A stretch of 20,288 nt of DNA from Robiginitomaculum sp. (GTDB lineage: Bacteria > Pseudomonadota > Alphaproteobacteria > Caulobacterales > Maricaulaceae). Positions 1-8,486 of the stretch are shown here, piece after piece; position 1 is the first letter of the stretch; each line of letters begins with the position of its first letter. The notes under the pieces were generated by a model that searched no databases, was not told the origin of the DNA, and was given only the letters and a program-made list of their open reading frames with translations. The DNA is taken from the NCBI GenBank assembly GCA_021647375.1, contig JAKIUV010000052.1, positions 1-20,288 of the forward strand, read 5' to 3'. Both the position numbers and the translations under genes were made by a program.

Positions 1-846
1 GGACGTGCTGCGCTGTTTGGGCGGGCTAAGTTCGGTTTGTCCGCCTGCCTGGGTAAGCTCCAAATAATCAAGGAGTACACCTGCGGCCATAAGCTCCGCT
101 TTAGAATAAGCCCCAAACCCGTCGAGCGCACCAACCCCGTAGCGTTCCTTGAGCCGCCGCTCGCCAGCGCGGGCATCAAATTTCGCATTGGCTATGGGGG
201 TTAAACTAGCGCGGCTTGTCTCCAGGGCATCTTTATAATCAGGGGATTGGTAGGCGGTTTCCGATAGCACGATTTCGCGCGGCGCGAGGGCGGAAAGTTC
301 GGCTTCCAACCGTTCGGGTTTAATTTCGCAAACCTCGAAGCTGCCGACGGACACATCTGCCCAAGCCAGCGCCATAGCCCCTGCTTGGGTGGTGGCGATG
401 GACAGAATGTAATTGGAGCTACGGGCGTCCAACAAAGTATCTTCGGTCAAGGTGCCGGGCGTCACCACGCGGACGATTTCGCGCCTGACCACAGATTTAT
501 GGCCGCGCTTTTTGGCTTCCTTTGGGTCTTCGGTTTGTTCGCAAACCGCGACCCGAAAGCCTTTTTTGATGAGGCGCTGCAAATAGGTCTCGGAGGCATG
601 GACGGGCACGCCGCACATAGGAATATCCTTGCCGTCATATTTGCCGCGCTTGGTCAGGGCAATGTCGAGCGCCGCCGCCGCATTGACCGCGTCGTCAAAA
701 AACATTTCATAAAAATCACCCATGCGGTAAAACAAAATGACATCCGCACCCGCCTCTTGCTTAATACCAAGAAACTGCACCATCATAGGTGTAGGCTTTT
801 GGGGTGTAGGCTTTGCATGGGCAGATGTGTTTACGGGTTTGTTCAT
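1..846 (-). CDS. mutS: DNA mismatch repair protein MutS, N-terminal part (cut by the window edge)
   Basis: MutS recognises base mismatches and small loops in DNA and starts methyl-independent or MutL-dependent repair in the cytoplasm. Reading the minus strand from an ATG at 846 gives 282 residues with no stop before the window edge. The mismatch-binding domain I is clear: FYRMGDFYEMF places the conserved Phe-x-Glu motif at residues 45 to 47, followed by LTKRGKYDGKDIPMCGVP and VAVCEQ. VRREIVRVVTPGT then leads into the connector domain. The ATPase and clamp domains lie outside the window. The N-terminus carries a small internal repeat, KPTPQKPTP at residues 12 to 20, just before the start of family similarity, so it is a non-conserved tail. 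Only a weak GAAAG precedes the ATG. The ampG-like gene ends 59 bases upstream in the same direction, so co-transcription is possible. The family assignment is secure. Confidence 0.96.
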   Translation of the reverse strand, partial: MNKPVNTSAHAKPTPQKPTPMMVQFLGIKQEAGADVILFYRMGDFYEMFFDDAVNAAAALDIALTKRGKYDGKDIPMCGVPVHASETYLQRLIKKGFRVAVCEQTEDPKEAKKRGHKSVVRREIVRVVTPGTLTEDTLLDARSSNYILSIATTQAGAMALAWADVSVGSFEVCEIKPERLEAELSALAPREIVLSETAYQSPDYKDALETSRASLTPIANAKFDARAGERRLKERYGVGALDGFGAYSKAELMAAGVLLDYLELTQAGGQTELSPPKQRSTS

Positions 847-905
847 ACACGCACTTTCGCAAGGCGCGAGCCGATGCGCAAGAGAAAGTGGTTGAGAAAA
901 GCCGC

Positions 906-2228
906 TTATTCGTCTTTGTGAACAAGACCCTTAGCGGCATCTGGAGCCTTGGCCATAATAATGAAAATCAGAATTAAGGCAGGGAGACCGTAACTGGCCG
1001 TAAGTAAAAAGAAGTTTTTGGCACCCACGGCTTCATAAATGACACCGGAAAACCCAGCGATAAACTTACATACCAGTGCGTAAGCAGAACTGAGCAAAGC
1101 GTATTGGGTGGCGGCAAATTTACGGCTAGCCAAGCTTGACATGTAAGCAATGAAAACGGTGCCGACAAATCCTGCCGCAATATTATCGGCTCCAATTGTC
1201 ACCAAGAGTTTGATGCTACTTGCGTCCGTTTGTGTTGCTAGCCAGGCAAAGGCTCCATTGGTAATAATGGTCAGAACAGCTCCAGCGATCAACGTGCGCA
1301 TAAGCCCAAACCGAACACAGCTAAATCCACTAATAAAAGCACCAAGAATTAACGGCCAAGGCCCGAATGTACCCGTGATCAACCCGACTTGGGTTTTACT
1401 ATATCCAATGTCCGCATAAAACGGTTGGGTCATTACCCCCATGGTAAAGTCGCTTAGTCGGTAAAGCGCAACCAGCCCCAAAACCATGAGTGTCCACTTA
1501 CCATAGCGCTCAATAAAACTTAAATATGTGTCAATGACATTGGCTTTAAACGCAGCTTTCAACCCGATGTTTTCAGGCCTCTTTTCATGAAACGGTTCGC
1601 GAATATATAGGATGACAACTATGTTGAGCGCCATTAATGTTGCCATGAGATAATATATATTATTCCAGCCTATGACGTCCGCACCCGCCATGGCAAACCC
1701 CGCCGCCATAATTGCAAAACGGTACCCAAGTTGGTAGACGGCTGCCATGTTGGCTTGTTCATCATTCGGCGCAGATTCGATACGCCACGCATCTACGGAT
1801 ATATCCAGCGTGGCTCCGCTATAGGTGAGCACAAAAGCCCCAATAACCAATAAGCCCAGACCCGCCTCAATCTGCCATGATGCAATTAGCGCCAAGCCGA
1901 TAATTGTACCCAAGACTGCAATCATCATCCATGATCTGCGTTGCCCCAATTTTCGGGTTAGAAATGGAATACGTGTACGGTCAACAACCGGTGCCCATAG
2001 GAATTTCAGAGCGTAGGCGAGGCCAATCCAGTAGAAAAACCCGATCGTGCTTTTTTCCACACCAACATCTGTCAACCAGCGCGATAACTTGGAGAAATAC
2101 ATCATGAACGGTAGCCCAGATGCAAACCCCAGCGCCAGCATAGCCAGTATTTTTGGTTTAAAATAACTGGTTACGGTGCTAGACCATGACACAGTTTTAT
2201 TTGGTTCTATTTCGATTTTATTTTGCAT
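906..2228 (-). CDS. ampG: AmpG-like muropeptide permease (MFS/PAT family)
   Basis: AmpG family permeases import anhydromuropeptides across the inner membrane for cell-wall recycling and so feed beta-lactamase induction where AmpR/AmpC exist. The protein is about 440 residues of mostly hydrophobic segments, consistent with 12 or more membrane helices. Family marks near the N-terminus are LGFASGLPFMMYFSKLSRWL, then VGVEKSTIGFFYWIGLAYALKF and LWAPVVDRTRIPFL, and LGQRRSWM in the first cytoplasmic loop. I place the start at the ATG at 2228. A TTG two codons upstream (2234) is also in frame, and neither has a clear ribosome-binding site. The PAS-receiver gene ends about 56 bases upstream. No ampC or ampR is in the window, so the substrate is inferred from the family alone. 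A related PAT-family transporter with another substrate cannot be excluded. Confidence 0.8.
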   Translation of the reverse strand: MQNKIEIEPNKTVSWSSTVTSYFKPKILAMLALGFASGLPFMMYFSKLSRWLTDVGVEKSTIGFFYWIGLAYALKFLWAPVVDRTRIPFLTRKLGQRRSWMMIAVLGTIIGLALIASWQIEAGLGLLVIGAFVLTYSGATLDISVDAWRIESAPNDEQANMAAVYQLGYRFAIMAAGFAMAGADVIGWNNIYYLMATLMALNIVVILYIREPFHEKRPENIGLKAAFKANVIDTYLSFIERYGKWTLMVLGLVALYRLSDFTMGVMTQPFYADIGYSKTQVGLITGTFGPWPLILGAFISGFSCVRFGLMRTLIAGAVLTIITNGAFAWLATQTDASSIKLLVTIGADNIAAGFVGTVFIAYMSSLASRKFAATQYALLSSAYALVCKFIAGFSGVIYEAVGAKNFFLLTASYGLPALILIFIIMAKAPDAAKGLVHKDE

Positions 2229-2284
2229 AATCAAAAGTAACTATGCGTTGACGATTTACGCCCGTCCAGCTTTTTTTGAAACCG

Positions 2285-3463
2285 CTAACTAGCCAGTTTC
2301 TTCTCTTCGTCGGATTTCGTCCAATTGACCACAGTTTCTGAAAGCTCTTCGGCACTGACGGGTTTTGTCATGAAGTCGTTCATACCGGAATCGAAGCAGG
2401 CATTTCGGTCGTCGTCAAAAGCATTAGCGGTCAGGGCGATGATCGGTATAGTTGAGCCAAGCGCCCGGATTTTACGCGTCGCTTCTAACCCGTCCATATT
2501 TGGCATGCGCATATCCATAAAAATTAGGTCGTATTTTTTCTTGTTAACAGCCTCTAGCGCCAATGCGCCGTCTTCCACAGTGTCCACGACCGCACCCTCC
2601 GCCTCTAATAAAGTGCGGGTAAGAAGAGCATTGATCGCATTGTCTTCGGCGAGCAAGATTTGAAGGCCTTCACCGAGTTTTGGTGCGCTTCCATCGGCCT
2701 CATCATCATATTCATCCTGCGCCGTTTCTTTTTCTGGGGCAGACCCGCCGACAGCTTTCGCGATTACTTCGTCGCGCCAGTTGGTGCCCAATACTGTCGT
2801 GCTGTCTTTGATCGGTAGCGCGCGACGCTCCATCATGCGCGTCTCTTCTTTAATTTCATCCGCGTGAGCAAGCGTTGGTTTAGGGGTTTGCGCAAGAGCC
2901 ACAGGTTCTTGAGCCGTGGTTTCCATGCTGATTTGATCGGCAACAGGCGGGGCAACCACGGTGCTTGCGGGCGTAGCTTGTTCGGTTTTATTGTCATCAT
3001 AGGCGTATTCGTCGGCGCGCTTGTTAAGGGTGTCTTGAAACTCTGACGAAATGTCCGGCGCCGCCAGAGCAGCGGGCGGAACAGGCGTTGACGCCACCGG
3101 TGGTTCTACTGGTGTCGCTGGGGTAGCCGGAATAACGTTTTCTGCCAGTTGCTTTGCAGGTGCCATAAAAATCGTAACATTGCGGGCAATCGCTAAAGCA
3201 TTGCCGTCCGCCATAGCGCTTTCAACCCAATCATAAACATTTTCACTTGGTGCGACGCCGATACGGGTCTCAAACCTTTGTGCGCCTGCCGCAACAGGTT
3301 CTGGCCATCCGGCAAGGGGTTTCCCGCACCAATCCTCGACACGACCGCCGTATAATTGCAAGAAAGCGGCATTAACAAACAATACCAACCCTGACTGGTC
3401 GCGTTTAAGCAGCGGATCCGGCCACGGCCATAAATTTGATGCTAAAACTTCGTCTGCAGACAT
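2285..3463 (-). CDS. PAS domain plus response-regulator receiver protein, no kinase domain
   Basis: This is a 392-residue signalling protein. Residues about 10 to 103 look like a PAS domain (LVLFVNAAFLQLYGGRVEDW and, near its end, DGNALAIARNVT). Residues about 105 to 262 are a low-complexity linker rich in Pro, Ala, Thr and acidic residues. Residues about 265 to 385 are a receiver domain with the acidic pair E273-D274, the phospho-acceptor D317 (IFMDMRMPNMDG), T345 and K367. No H-box and no N, G1 or G2 ATPase motifs are present, although the PAS and receiver sequences resemble the two ends of alphaproteobacterial hybrid histidine kinases. The ATG at 3463 is supported by AAGGGA seven bases upstream (3471 to 3476). 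The phosphodonor must come from elsewhere and the output is unknown. The gene lies downstream of the MATE gene, across 123 bases. Confidence 0.85.
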   Translation of the reverse strand: MSADEVLASNLWPWPDPLLKRDQSGLVLFVNAAFLQLYGGRVEDWCGKPLAGWPEPVAAGAQRFETRIGVAPSENVYDWVESAMADGNALAIARNVTIFMAPAKQLAENVIPATPATPVEPPVASTPVPPAALAAPDISSEFQDTLNKRADEYAYDDNKTEQATPASTVVAPPVADQISMETTAQEPVALAQTPKPTLAHADEIKEETRMMERRALPIKDSTTVLGTNWRDEVIAKAVGGSAPEKETAQDEYDDEADGSAPKLGEGLQILLAEDNAINALLTRTLLEAEGAVVDTVEDGALALEAVNKKKYDLIFMDMRMPNMDGLEATRKIRALGSTIPIIALTANAFDDDRNACFDSGMNDFMTKPVSAEELSETVVNWTKSDEEKKLAS

Positions 3464-3470
3464 GCTTTAT

Positions 3471-3476
3471 TCCCTT
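3471..3476 (-). promoter_or_regulatory. Ribosome-binding site of the PAS-receiver gene
   Basis: AAGGGA on the minus strand ends seven bases before the ATG at 3463, which fixes that start. Confidence 0.6.
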
Positions 3477-3547
3477 AAGGCCCAAAATGGGACAATATTG
3501 AGGGTAATTTAGACGAGATTTCCTAAAAATAGTCTTACTAAAATGAT

Positions 3548-3563
3548 GTTTTTTGCAAAAAAC
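3548..3563. repeat. 16-base perfect AT-rich palindrome
   Basis: GTTTTTTGCAAAAAAC is its own reverse complement. It lies in the 123-base gap between the MATE stop and the PAS-receiver start. A weak hairpin (TAGCC/GGCTA arms, 3571 to 3588) lies just upstream on the minus strand and overlaps the MATE stop codon. Together they could form a poor terminator or a protein-binding site, but there is no clear GC-rich stem plus T-run. Confidence 0.35.
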
Positions 3564-3586
3564 AATATTTTTAGCCAAATGGTGGG

Positions 3587-4942
3587 CTATTTGCTCCCAA
3601 AATTGGCTAAATCTCGCCGAATTCCTGGCCATGCGGGCAACATCGTTAGCCCTCTCGCTACATAATAGATCAAAAATGCGCTCCAGACACCAGCGCCGCC
3701 AAATTTTGGCGCAAGCAAAGAATGGGCGGATAAATATATGATCACCGCAACCACGCCCGCATTGCGCATAGCGGCTGTGCGCGTTATGCCGATATAGATA
3801 CCATCAAGCTGCCAAGCCATAAAACCAAGTACGGGTGCCAGGGCGCAAAATGGGAGATAAGCTCGTGCGGTAGCACGGACTTCGGCATCTGTAGTCAATT
3901 GGTCGATAATGAACGGGCCAAGAAAGTAAGCAGCCAGACCACACAACACGGCAAAAACAAACGAAAATTCGCTGGTAAGTCGCACCGCCCTGTCAAAGCG
4001 TTTGGTGTCGCGGGCGCCGAATGCAGAGCCAACCCGAGCTTCGGCCACATGGGCGAAGCTATCAAGCACCAGAGCTATCATGGTGATGAACTGCATGAGG
4101 ACGGTGTGCGCAGCCAGAAAAGTTGTGCCCTGAGCCGTGGCGGCGCGGGCAAAAAACGTAAACCCGAGGGTAAGGGCGACTGTACGGATGAATATATTAC
4201 CATTGGCAGTGCCCAGTTTTTTGAGGGCGGGTATATCAAAAAGGGTAGATAACTTTGCCGCGCCCTTATCAAAACCGCCGCGTTTTTTGATTTCAAACCC
4301 TGCCAAAATAAGCCCAGCAAATAGCCCGCACCATTCGGCAATAGCCGAAGCTATCCCGACCCCGTAAAGCCCCCAGCCGAACTTGGCGACGAACAATAAT
4401 GATAAAGGCGCATTAATTAAATTAAGCACAATTTGCATGTACAGCGCACGGGCAGGGCGAGCCAGCCCGATGAACCAACCCATGAGCGCAATAGACGACA
4501 AGGTCGCGGGCAGACCCCAAAGCCTGGCATGGAGATAGCTACGCGCCCCTTCATCCACGGCGGCCTCAGCCGGGAAGAACTGCATGATACCGCCAATGAG
4601 GATTCCTTGAAATGCGAAAATCAGCAGACCAATGGCAAAACCCATAGGCACGGCACGAAACAGGTGAGCTTGCACGGCGCCTTGGTCGTTCGCCCCGTCT
4701 GCTTGCGCGGATAGTCCGCCCGTACTCATGCGTAAAAAGCCAAACCCCCAATAGAAAATACCGAAAATAACGGCTCCTAAACCAATGCTGGCAAGGGCTT
4801 CTCGACCCACGAAATTGCCGATGACCCATGTGTCGACAAAACCAACAATCGGTGCCGCCGCATTGGCTAGCATGATTGGAAGCGCGCCGTAGAGTACAGC
4901 CTTTCTAGTTAATATTTTGGGAGAGGAAGTAACAGCAGACAT
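3587..4942 (-). CDS. MATE family efflux transporter (DinF-like)
   Basis: MATE proteins export drugs and other organic compounds across the inner membrane using a sodium or proton gradient. The 451 residues match the usual family length of about 440 to 460 and consist mostly of hydrophobic helices. The N-terminal LPIMLANAAAPIVGFVDTWV followed by GNFVGREALASIGLGAVIF is characteristic, and so is the motif GFLRMSTGGLSAQADG of the DinF branch. The ATG at 4942 shares its A with the TAA stop of the upstream thioesterase (TAATG), with no separate ribosome-binding site, so translation is probably coupled. The substrate cannot be read from the sequence. The link to two acyl-CoA thioesterases is positional only. 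Confidence 0.92.
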   Translation of the reverse strand: MSAVTSSPKILTRKAVLYGALPIMLANAAAPIVGFVDTWVIGNFVGREALASIGLGAVIFGIFYWGFGFLRMSTGGLSAQADGANDQGAVQAHLFRAVPMGFAIGLLIFAFQGILIGGIMQFFPAEAAVDEGARSYLHARLWGLPATLSSIALMGWFIGLARPARALYMQIVLNLINAPLSLLFVAKFGWGLYGVGIASAIAEWCGLFAGLILAGFEIKKRGGFDKGAAKLSTLFDIPALKKLGTANGNIFIRTVALTLGFTFFARAATAQGTTFLAAHTVLMQFITMIALVLDSFAHVAEARVGSAFGARDTKRFDRAVRLTSEFSFVFAVLCGLAAYFLGPFIIDQLTTDAEVRATARAYLPFCALAPVLGFMAWQLDGIYIGITRTAAMRNAGVVAVIIYLSAHSLLAPKFGGAGVWSAFLIYYVARGLTMLPAWPGIRRDLANFGSK

Positions 4943-5400
4943 TATTTTTTGTCGGGTTTTTCGCCAGGCTTGTACTCTGTTTTTGGTGCCAATAAAAAAT
5001 GCCCGTGCAGAATGGAAATCGGTTCGTCATACCTATCTTGCCAAGCCCGCACCCGGACATTAGCGACCCTCGAGCCTTGCTTTGCGACCACGGCACGGGC
5101 GAAGGTGTCTTTGGGGTTTCCGCGCCGCAGATAATCCAGGTTAATGCCAATTGGTTTGGGCAGAGGTTTCGGTTCGCCCATCAGCCATAATTGTACGATC
5201 GCCGCAGTTTCCAGAAATGCGCCCACCGCTCCACCGTGCAAAGCTCTTAGCATAGGGTTGCCAATAATATGCGGGCCGTAAGGGAGGATTAAGGTCAGCT
5301 CATCCCCCATTAAAAGCGGACGAATGGCCAATTCCTTGGCGTAAGGAATGCGGTCCAGAGCGACGGCAATTTCGGCTTCGTTCAAGTGAAAATCACTCAT
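4942..5400 (-). CDS. PaaI-type hotdog thioesterase, second of a pair
   Basis: This 152-residue single hotdog-fold protein probably hydrolyses acyl-CoA or aryl-CoA thioesters in the cytoplasm. The family signature is present around LRALHGGAVGAFLETAA, with Glu in the catalytic acid position after the HGG turn. Later, NLDYLRRGNPKDTFARA and ANVRVRAWQ match the following strands. It overlaps the upstream thioesterase by four bases (ATGA) and the downstream MATE gene by one base, so the three genes form a tightly coupled unit. Its sequence is clearly diverged from its neighbour, which suggests an old duplication or two partners with different substrates. Hotdog thioesterases act as dimers or tetramers, so a mixed assembly is conceivable but unproven. 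The substrate is unknown. Confidence 0.85.
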   Translation of the reverse strand: MSDFHLNEAEIAVALDRIPYAKELAIRPLLMGDELTLILPYGPHIIGNPMLRALHGGAVGAFLETAAIVQLWLMGEPKPLPKPIGINLDYLRRGNPKDTFARAVVAKQGSRVANVRVRAWQDRYDEPISILHGHFLLAPKTEYKPGEKPDKK

Positions 5401-5927
5401 GGTTTACCCCCTTTATTCGATGCAGGCGGCAGATCAGAGACCGCCTTGGAGCGGGCTAAAGGGCTTGTCGTGCCTTTGAAATTTCTAGCCGTTGTCATAA
5501 AGCTGGCTTGGGACGTGGCGACCGGGTCGTCCACATCCCCGTCGTGAGCAATAGCCCTGACGAAAGCAATATGACGTGTCGTTTTATAGGCATGAGCTTC
5601 AGCGATAATCGTTTTGCCTGGCTTACCTGCACGCATATAGTCGATGCGTAAATCCAACGTAGCAACAGGCATGGCGCTTTCAAACGAGGAAACCGCAGCA
5701 AGGCCGGACGCTTGATCCAACAGAGCCGTCAACACCCCGCCGTGAAAAATTCCGTTGTCCACATCACCGACCAATTTCTTATCGAACGGCAAGCTCAACG
5801 TTGCCCGGCCAATATCAATGGCAACAAATTGCATGCCGAGAAATTTGGCATGGGGCGTACCCTCTACAAACATAGGCGCCAAGTCCCACAGTCGTTTCAG
5901 TCTTTCTGAATTTTGGTCTACACTCAT
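5397..5927 (-). CDS. PaaI-type hotdog thioesterase, first of a pair
   Basis: This 176-residue cytoplasmic hotdog protein shows the canonical PaaI pattern GIFHGGVLTALLDQASGLAA, with Asp as the likely catalytic acid, followed by TLDLRIDYMRAGKPGKTI, typical of the phenylacetyl-CoA thioesterase family. I choose the ATG at 5927 because GGAAG lies six bases upstream of it. An in-frame ATG nine codons earlier (5954) has no such signal and adds a basic, Cys-containing tail with no family similarity. The TGA stop overlaps the next start as ATGA. It is probably the first gene of a unit with the second thioesterase and the MATE exporter, since 181 non-coding bases separate it from the helicase gene upstream. 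The substrate cannot be deduced. Confidence 0.85.
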   Translation of the reverse strand: MSVDQNSERLKRLWDLAPMFVEGTPHAKFLGMQFVAIDIGRATLSLPFDKKLVGDVDNGIFHGGVLTALLDQASGLAAVSSFESAMPVATLDLRIDYMRAGKPGKTIIAEAHAYKTTRHIAFVRAIAHDGDVDDPVATSQASFMTTARNFKGTTSPLARSKAVSDLPPASNKGGKP

Positions 5928-6108
5928 TATACACTTCCGGTTTTTGCACATCATAGGACTGGCGTAGCGAATTGCTACAGGATGTTGTAATATTTTATCG
6001 ATAATTCATTGCGGCAAATGACGGAGTTTTGATGGTCGCCAAAACACTGGTGATTGCAAGGCATTGTTATCCATATAGATAGTTATGGTGGAAATTTAAA
6101 ATACACGA
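5928..6108. other. 181-base intergenic region between the helicase and thioesterase genes
   Basis: Both flanking genes point left. The region holds a small hairpin (GTAGC, loop GAATT, GCTAC at 5964 to 5978) and AT-rich stretches that might hold the promoter of the thioesterase-MATE unit. I could not pick a convincing -35/-10 pair or a helicase terminator. Confidence 0.35.
5934..5938 (-). promoter_or_regulatory. Ribosome-binding site that decides the thioesterase start
   Basis: GGAAG on the minus strand lies six bases before the ATG at 5927 and argues against the longer frame from 5954. Confidence 0.6.
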
Positions 6109-8436
6109 CTAAGCTCTCTCCACAAATCCGTCCAGCACCTTCTTATTTCCCGCCTTCTCAAAAGCTACATCCAGCTTGTTACCTGTGGCACTGGTAATCC
6201 GCCCATAACCGAATTTTTGGTGAAAGATACGCTCGCCGACTTTGAAGCTATCGCCTTTGTCACGGGTTGGTTTGCGGACGGCTGTGCCGTCTATGGTTTT
6301 GTTTGTCTGAAATCTTTGCCAGCCGGGTGAACGCGGCTTGGTAAAGCCCGTATCAAAACTATCCACGAAACTTTCCGATACGCCCGTATAGCCGCCCGCA
6401 GCGCTATTTTGATTGCCGAAATAGCCAGTGTCGGATTTGACCTCCACATGTTCGGGGGGGAGTTCGTCAATGAACCGCGAAGGTATGCTGGCTTGCCATT
6501 GGCCGTAAATTTGGCGGTTGGCGGTGAAATATATTTCGGCCCGTTCGCGCGCACGGGTAATGCCCACATAGGCCAGGCGGCGTTCTTCTTCGAGGCCTGC
6601 CATACCGCTTTCGTCCAAAGATTTTTGCGACGGGAACGAACCCTCTTCCCAACCCGGTAAAAACACGAGGGGAAATTCCAGCCCCTTAGCACCGTGCAGT
6701 GTCATCAAGCTGATTTTATCATCATCCGCCCCGCCGGTTTCCATATCCAGCACGAGGCTCACATGATCCATATAACCCTCAAGCGTATCAAACTCGCCCA
6801 TGGCCTGTATCAGTTCTTTGAGATTATCCAGCCGCCCGTCTGATTTGGGATCGCTATCATTTTTCCACATGGCCGTGTAGCCGCTCTCGTCGAGGATTTT
6901 TTCGGCCAATTCCGTATGGCGTAAATCCGCCATAGCCGCCCGCCAACGGTCTATATCGAGGAGAAATGCCCGCAGAGCCGTGCGGGCTTTGCCGCGAATT
7001 TCGTCGGTTTTGACGATTTGCCGGGTCGCGGTTTCCAGTGACACGCCCATCGCCCGCACCGCCAATTGCAGTTTCTGTATAGTCACCGCCCCAATGCCGC
7101 GCTTGGGCGTGTTGACGATACGCTCAAATGCCAGGTCGTCCGTATCAGACCGCACCGTGCGCAGATAAGCGTGGGCATCGCGGATTTCCATACGCTCGAA
7201 AAAGCGTGGCCCGCCGATCACACGGTATGGCAGGCCAAGCGCGATAAAGCGCTCTTCAAAGCTGCGCATTTGCCTTGACGCCCGCACCAATACGGCCACA
7301 TCATTATACGGACGCCCATTGGAGAACCAGTTTTCAATCTCGCCCGAAATGACCCGCGCTTCCGCTTCACCGTCCCAAACGCCCGAAACCACCACTTTCT
7401 CGCCGCCTTGTTCGTCCGTCCATAATGTCTTGCCTAGCCTGTCTTTATTGGCGGTAATCAGGCCGGACGCAGCCCCTAAGATATGTTCTGTCGAGCGGTA
7501 ATTGCGCTCCAGACGCACCACTTTGGCACCGGGGAAATCTTTTTCGAAGCGCAAAATATTATCAACTTCCGCCCCGCGCCAACCGTAAATTGACTGGTCA
7601 TCATCACCGACCACACAGAGGTTCTGCTGGGCTTTATCCGACCGCTGGGCGAGAAATCGAAGCCACAGATATTGCCCGACATTGGTATCTTGGTACTCGT
7701 CCACCAAAAGATATTTAAATTTGTTTTGGTATTTGGCCAGCACGTCCGGGTAATTTTGAAATATGGTGAGATTGTGCAAAAGTAAATCGCCGAAATCACA
7801 AGCGTTCAATGTCTTAAGCCGGCTTTGATATATCCGGTATAATTTAGCCCCCCGCCCTTCGGCAAAACCGTAACCATCACCCGCAGATAATTTTTCCGGC
7901 GTTTTGCCTTTGTTTTTCCAGCCGTCGATTAAATGGCCAAGATGGCGCGGTGTCCAGCGTTTTTCGTCTATATCTTCGGCCTTTAGGATTTGCTTCAAGA
8001 GCCTTAATTGATCGTCCGTATCCAATATGGTGAAACTGGATTTAAGCCCGACCAACTCGGCGTGGATACGTAATATTTTGGCCGCGACTGAATGAAATGT
8101 GCCGAGCCAAGGCAGACCCTCAACCTCTGCGCCAATCAATTCCCCGACCCGTTCACGCATTTCCCGCGCCGCTTTATTGGTAAAGGTCACACATAAAATC
8201 TGCGACGGATAGGCTTTGCCCTGGGCCAAAATATGGGCAAAACGCGTGGTCAAAACCCGTGTCTTGCCTGTGCCAGCCCCCGCCAAAACCAAGAGCGGTC
8301 CGTCAATAGTTTCCACCGCCGTGCGCTGTTCAGGGTTTAGGCCGTCCAGATAGGTACCCATATGAGCATTCTGGCTCACCGGGTGTATTCCGGCCATGGC
8401 ACGTTGGGATATGGGTAAAGAATCAAAGTCAGTCAT
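6109..8436 (-). CDS. uvrD: UvrD/PcrA-type superfamily 1 DNA helicase
   Basis: This is a 3'-5' ATP-dependent helicase used in nucleotide excision and mismatch repair. From the ATG at 8436 the product is about 775 residues, normal for the family. Motifs in order are LNPEQRTAVETIDGPLLVLA with Walker A GAGTGKT (about 53 to 59), TFTNKAAREMRERV (Ia), LLVDEYQDTN (Walker B, II), VVGDDDQSIYGWRGA (III), LERNYRSTEHIL (IV), SLMTLHGAKGLEFPLVFLPG (V) and EERRLAYVGITRARE (VI). The C-terminal 45 residues (VGERIFHQKFGYGRI and onwards) resemble the Tudor-like RNA-polymerase-binding domain of PcrA and UvrD. A TTG at 8454 is also in frame. Neither start has a clear ribosome-binding site. I cannot firmly separate the names UvrD and PcrA. 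A GST gene lies 50 bases upstream in the same direction. Confidence 0.94.
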   Translation of the reverse strand: MTDFDSLPISQRAMAGIHPVSQNAHMGTYLDGLNPEQRTAVETIDGPLLVLAGAGTGKTRVLTTRFAHILAQGKAYPSQILCVTFTNKAAREMRERVGELIGAEVEGLPWLGTFHSVAAKILRIHAELVGLKSSFTILDTDDQLRLLKQILKAEDIDEKRWTPRHLGHLIDGWKNKGKTPEKLSAGDGYGFAEGRGAKLYRIYQSRLKTLNACDFGDLLLHNLTIFQNYPDVLAKYQNKFKYLLVDEYQDTNVGQYLWLRFLAQRSDKAQQNLCVVGDDDQSIYGWRGAEVDNILRFEKDFPGAKVVRLERNYRSTEHILGAASGLITANKDRLGKTLWTDEQGGEKVVVSGVWDGEAEARVISGEIENWFSNGRPYNDVAVLVRASRQMRSFEERFIALGLPYRVIGGPRFFERMEIRDAHAYLRTVRSDTDDLAFERIVNTPKRGIGAVTIQKLQLAVRAMGVSLETATRQIVKTDEIRGKARTALRAFLLDIDRWRAAMADLRHTELAEKILDESGYTAMWKNDSDPKSDGRLDNLKELIQAMGEFDTLEGYMDHVSLVLDMETGGADDDKISLMTLHGAKGLEFPLVFLPGWEEGSFPSQKSLDESGMAGLEEERRLAYVGITRARERAEIYFTANRQIYGQWQASIPSRFIDELPPEHVEVKSDTGYFGNQNSAAGGYTGVSESFVDSFDTGFTKPRSPGWQRFQTNKTIDGTAVRKPTRDKGDSFKVGERIFHQKFGYGRITSATGNKLDVAFEKAGNKKVLDGFVERA

Positions 8437-8486
8437 AGTCGGAACATAAGGCAAACAAAAATGTAAGCAATCCTATTTTGACATCT

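Noticed and set aside
385..921. 178-codon plus-strand frame opposite mutS
   Set aside because: It is antisense to a clear MutS N-terminal domain. The basic low-complexity product has no family resemblance.
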